NCBI GenBank assembly: GCA_009784355.1
Contig: WRBU01000089.1
Coordinates: 1-5,521, forward strand
Reading direction: 5' to 3'
Length of the DNA: 5,521 bases
Origin: Defluviitaleaceae bacterium
GTDB taxonomy: Bacteria; Bacillota; Clostridia; Lachnospirales; WRAX01
Numbering within the stretch: the first letter of the stretch is position 1; each line of letters starts with the position of its first letter. The notes under the pieces were generated by a model. That model was not told the DNA's origin and searched no databases. It worked only from the letters and a program-made list of their open reading frames with translations. Positions 3,963 to 5,521 of the stretch are shown here, piece by piece. The translations under genes and the position numbers were made by a program.

Positions 3963-5521
3963 ATGCAAAAAAACATTTCACCTTTTTTGCCGCATATGCT
4001 GGAATCCATACAGGCAGTAGAGGCAAACCGCCAAGAAAGGCTTAAAACAGAGTCCCGCCGTATGGATGCTGATGAAAAAACCGCTTTGTTAAAGGAATTT
4101 CATCCGGATTACGGCGAAAAAGGGTTTGATACAATAAAGATCGGTGCAAATACAGGCGAAAAAGCACCGAAAGAGCTAGTTGCACTGCTTCACAGCAAAA
4201 GCAAACTAACAGAGGTTAATATAAATCTTGACAATGTGGAATTTGACGTTGATGTGTTGGTTATTGGCGGCGGTGCGGCAGGTGCTGCGGCGGCTATCGA
4301 AGCGCATAATGCAGGGCAAAAGGTACTCATTGTTACCAAATTGCGCATGGGCGACAGCAATTCCATGATGGCAGAAGGCGGCATACAAGCGGCGGATAAA
4401 GAAAATGACAGCCCCATGCAGCATTATTTGGACGCTTTTGGCGGGGGACATTATGCCAACAAGCCCGAGCTTTTGCGACGCTTGGTTATGGATGGTCCAG
4501 GGGCTATAAAATGGCTGAACGAGCTTGGGGTTATGTTTGACAAACATACAGACGGCACAATGATGACCTTCCCTGGCGGCGGACTTTCCCGCAAGCGTTT
4601 GCACGCCTGTGCGGATTATACCGGTGCAGAAATTACCCGTGTTCTTAAAGACGAAGTGCAAAACTTGGGTATACAAATTGCTGAATTTACAGCGGCTTTG
4701 GAGCTTATTCTTGATGAAGAGGGCAAGGCGGCAGGTGCTGTTTTGACCAATATGCTTACAGGGGAATATTTGGTTGCCCGTGCAAAAACCGTTATAATGG
4801 CAACGGGCGGTGCTGGACGTATGCATTACCACGGCTTCCCAACGACTAATCATTACGGAGCAACAGCAGACGGTTTGGTTATGGCGTATCGTGCTGGTTG
4901 TAATTTATTATACCAAGACACCATCCAATACCATCCATCAGGGGCTGCTTTTCCCAGCCAGCTTTTTGGTGCTTTGGTAACAGAAAAAGTCCGCTCTATC
5001 GGTGCGCAACTGCTTAACGTACACGGCGAGGCATTTGTACATCCGCTTGAAACCCGTGATGTGGCAGCCTCTGCTATAATTCGTGAATGCGGCGAGCGTG
5101 GGCTTGGCATTGACACAGGGCAGGGCAGTGGAGTTTGGCTTGATACCCCGCTTATAGATATGATTCATGGGGAAGGCAAAATTGCCTCTGCCATACCTGG
5201 AATGTTGCGTATGTTTCTTAATTATGGCATGGACTTGCGCAAAACGCCCATTTTGGTTTATCCAACTTTCCATTATCAAAATGGCGGCATAGATATTGAA
5301 ACAGACGGAAACACGGCAAGCATCCCCAATTTATTCGTAGCTGGCGAAGCCGCTGGCGGTATCCATGGCAGAAATAGACTGCTCGGAAATTCCATGCTTG
5401 ACGTTATTGTTTTTGGAAGGCTGACAGGACAAAAAGCGGCAGAGATGGCAAAGTCTAACTCTATTGGCAAGCTGAATATAGACCATGTAAAAAAATACGA
5501 GGATATGATAGATGATGCGGG
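3963..5521 (+). CDS. FAD-dependent fumarate reductase/succinate dehydrogenase-like flavoprotein, 3' end missing
   Basis: 519 complete codons are visible and the gene runs off the window. After an N-terminal extension of about 95 residues comes the Rossmann FAD motif GGGAAG (102-107), then AEGG (137-140). Further family landmarks are a GG-x4-R-x2-HA segment (206-215), HPSG (324-327), RDVAAS (from R365), HYQNGG (from H437), the flavin-site VAGEAAGG, and HGRNRLLGNS (468-477). H324, R365, H437 and R472 match the dicarboxylate-binding and proton-transfer residues of fumarate reductases and L-aspartate oxidases. N133 occupies the position of the histidine that covalently holds FAD in membrane-bound enzymes, so FAD is probably non-covalent. 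The iron-sulfur and diaphorase genes upstream favour a fumarate reductase role, with NAD(P)H as likely donor. L-aspartate oxidase, or reduction of another unsaturated acid, remains possible. The ATG is one base after the lipoprotein stop, with GGTGG at 3953-3957. Confidence 0.88.
   Translation, partial: MQKNISPFLPHMLESIQAVEANRQERLKTESRRMDADEKTALLKEFHPDYGEKGFDTIKIGANTGEKAPKELVALLHSKSKLTEVNINLDNVEFDVDVLVIGGGAAGAAAAIEAHNAGQKVLIVTKLRMGDSNSMMAEGGIQAADKENDSPMQHYLDAFGGGHYANKPELLRRLVMDGPGAIKWLNELGVMFDKHTDGTMMTFPGGGLSRKRLHACADYTGAEITRVLKDEVQNLGIQIAEFTAALELILDEEGKAAGAVLTNMLTGEYLVARAKTVIMATGGAGRMHYHGFPTTNHYGATADGLVMAYRAGCNLLYQDTIQYHPSGAAFPSQLFGALVTEKVRSIGAQLLNVHGEAFVHPLETRDVAASAIIRECGERGLGIDTGQGSGVWLDTPLIDMIHGEGKIASAIPGMLRMFLNYGMDLRKTPILVYPTFHYQNGGIDIETDGNTASIPNLFVAGEAAGGIHGRNRLLGNSMLDVIVFGRLTGQKAAEMAKSNSIGKLNIDHVKKYEDMIDDA

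Noticed and set aside
4206..4853. Long minus-strand frame (215 codons) opposite the flavoprotein gene
   Set aside because: It is antisense to a strongly conserved flavoprotein and shows no recognisable domain or good ribosome site; it is a shadow of the codon pattern.
1..5521. CRISPR arrays, tRNA or rRNA genes, insertion sequences, riboswitches, strong terminators
   Set aside because: Looked for by eye on both strands; no repeated spacer pattern, cloverleaf, transposase motif or GC-hairpin with T-run was found.

Overview
The window looks like part of a single rightward operon from an anaerobic, moderately low-GC Firmicute, probably a Clostridia member. The grounds are strong GGAGG-type Shine-Dalgarno sites, oxygen-sensitive iron-sulfur redox enzymes, a Gram-positive style lipoprotein signal and very tight gene packing. 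This placement is an inference from style; no rRNA or other marker is present. All supported genes are on the + strand, and I see no convincing internal terminator or promoter.

Layout. 1-204 is the 3' end of a 4Fe-4S protein of the sulfhydrogenase beta / anaerobic sulfite reductase A type. 194-1027 is its usual partner, an FAD/NAD(P)H-binding [2Fe-2S] subunit (HydG/AsrB type). 1031-1168 holds a short cysteine-rich reading frame with a non-ATG start. 1158-1867 is a type II toxin-antitoxin pair: an AbrB/MazE-like antitoxin, then a MazF/PemK-like toxin. 1872-2546 encodes an iron-sulfur subunit with one [2Fe-2S] and two [4Fe-4S] motifs. 2565-3011 encodes a small Sel1-repeat protein and 3029-3961 a TraB/GumN-family lipoprotein. 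From 3963 to the window end is an incomplete flavoprotein of the fumarate reductase / succinate dehydrogenase / L-aspartate oxidase family.

How the genes may work together. The two upstream redox proteins form an NAD(P)H-oxidising diaphorase module in their known families. The iron-sulfur subunit and the flavoprotein form a fumarate reductase-like module. Together they suggest a soluble route NAD(P)H -> FAD -> [2Fe-2S]/[4Fe-4S] -> flavoprotein -> fumarate or a similar acceptor. No membrane anchor or haem subunit is visible, and the FAD-linking histidine of membrane-bound enzymes is replaced by Asn. The complex and its substrate are inferences.

The oddest region is 1028-1871. An AT-rich toxin-antitoxin pair, preceded by the Cys-rich frame, sits between two redox genes. 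It is joined to its neighbours by overlaps of about 11-13 bases or gaps of a few bases. The Sel1 and TraB/GumN genes likewise separate the iron-sulfur subunit from its flavoprotein. There is no gene-free stretch longer than 300 bases.
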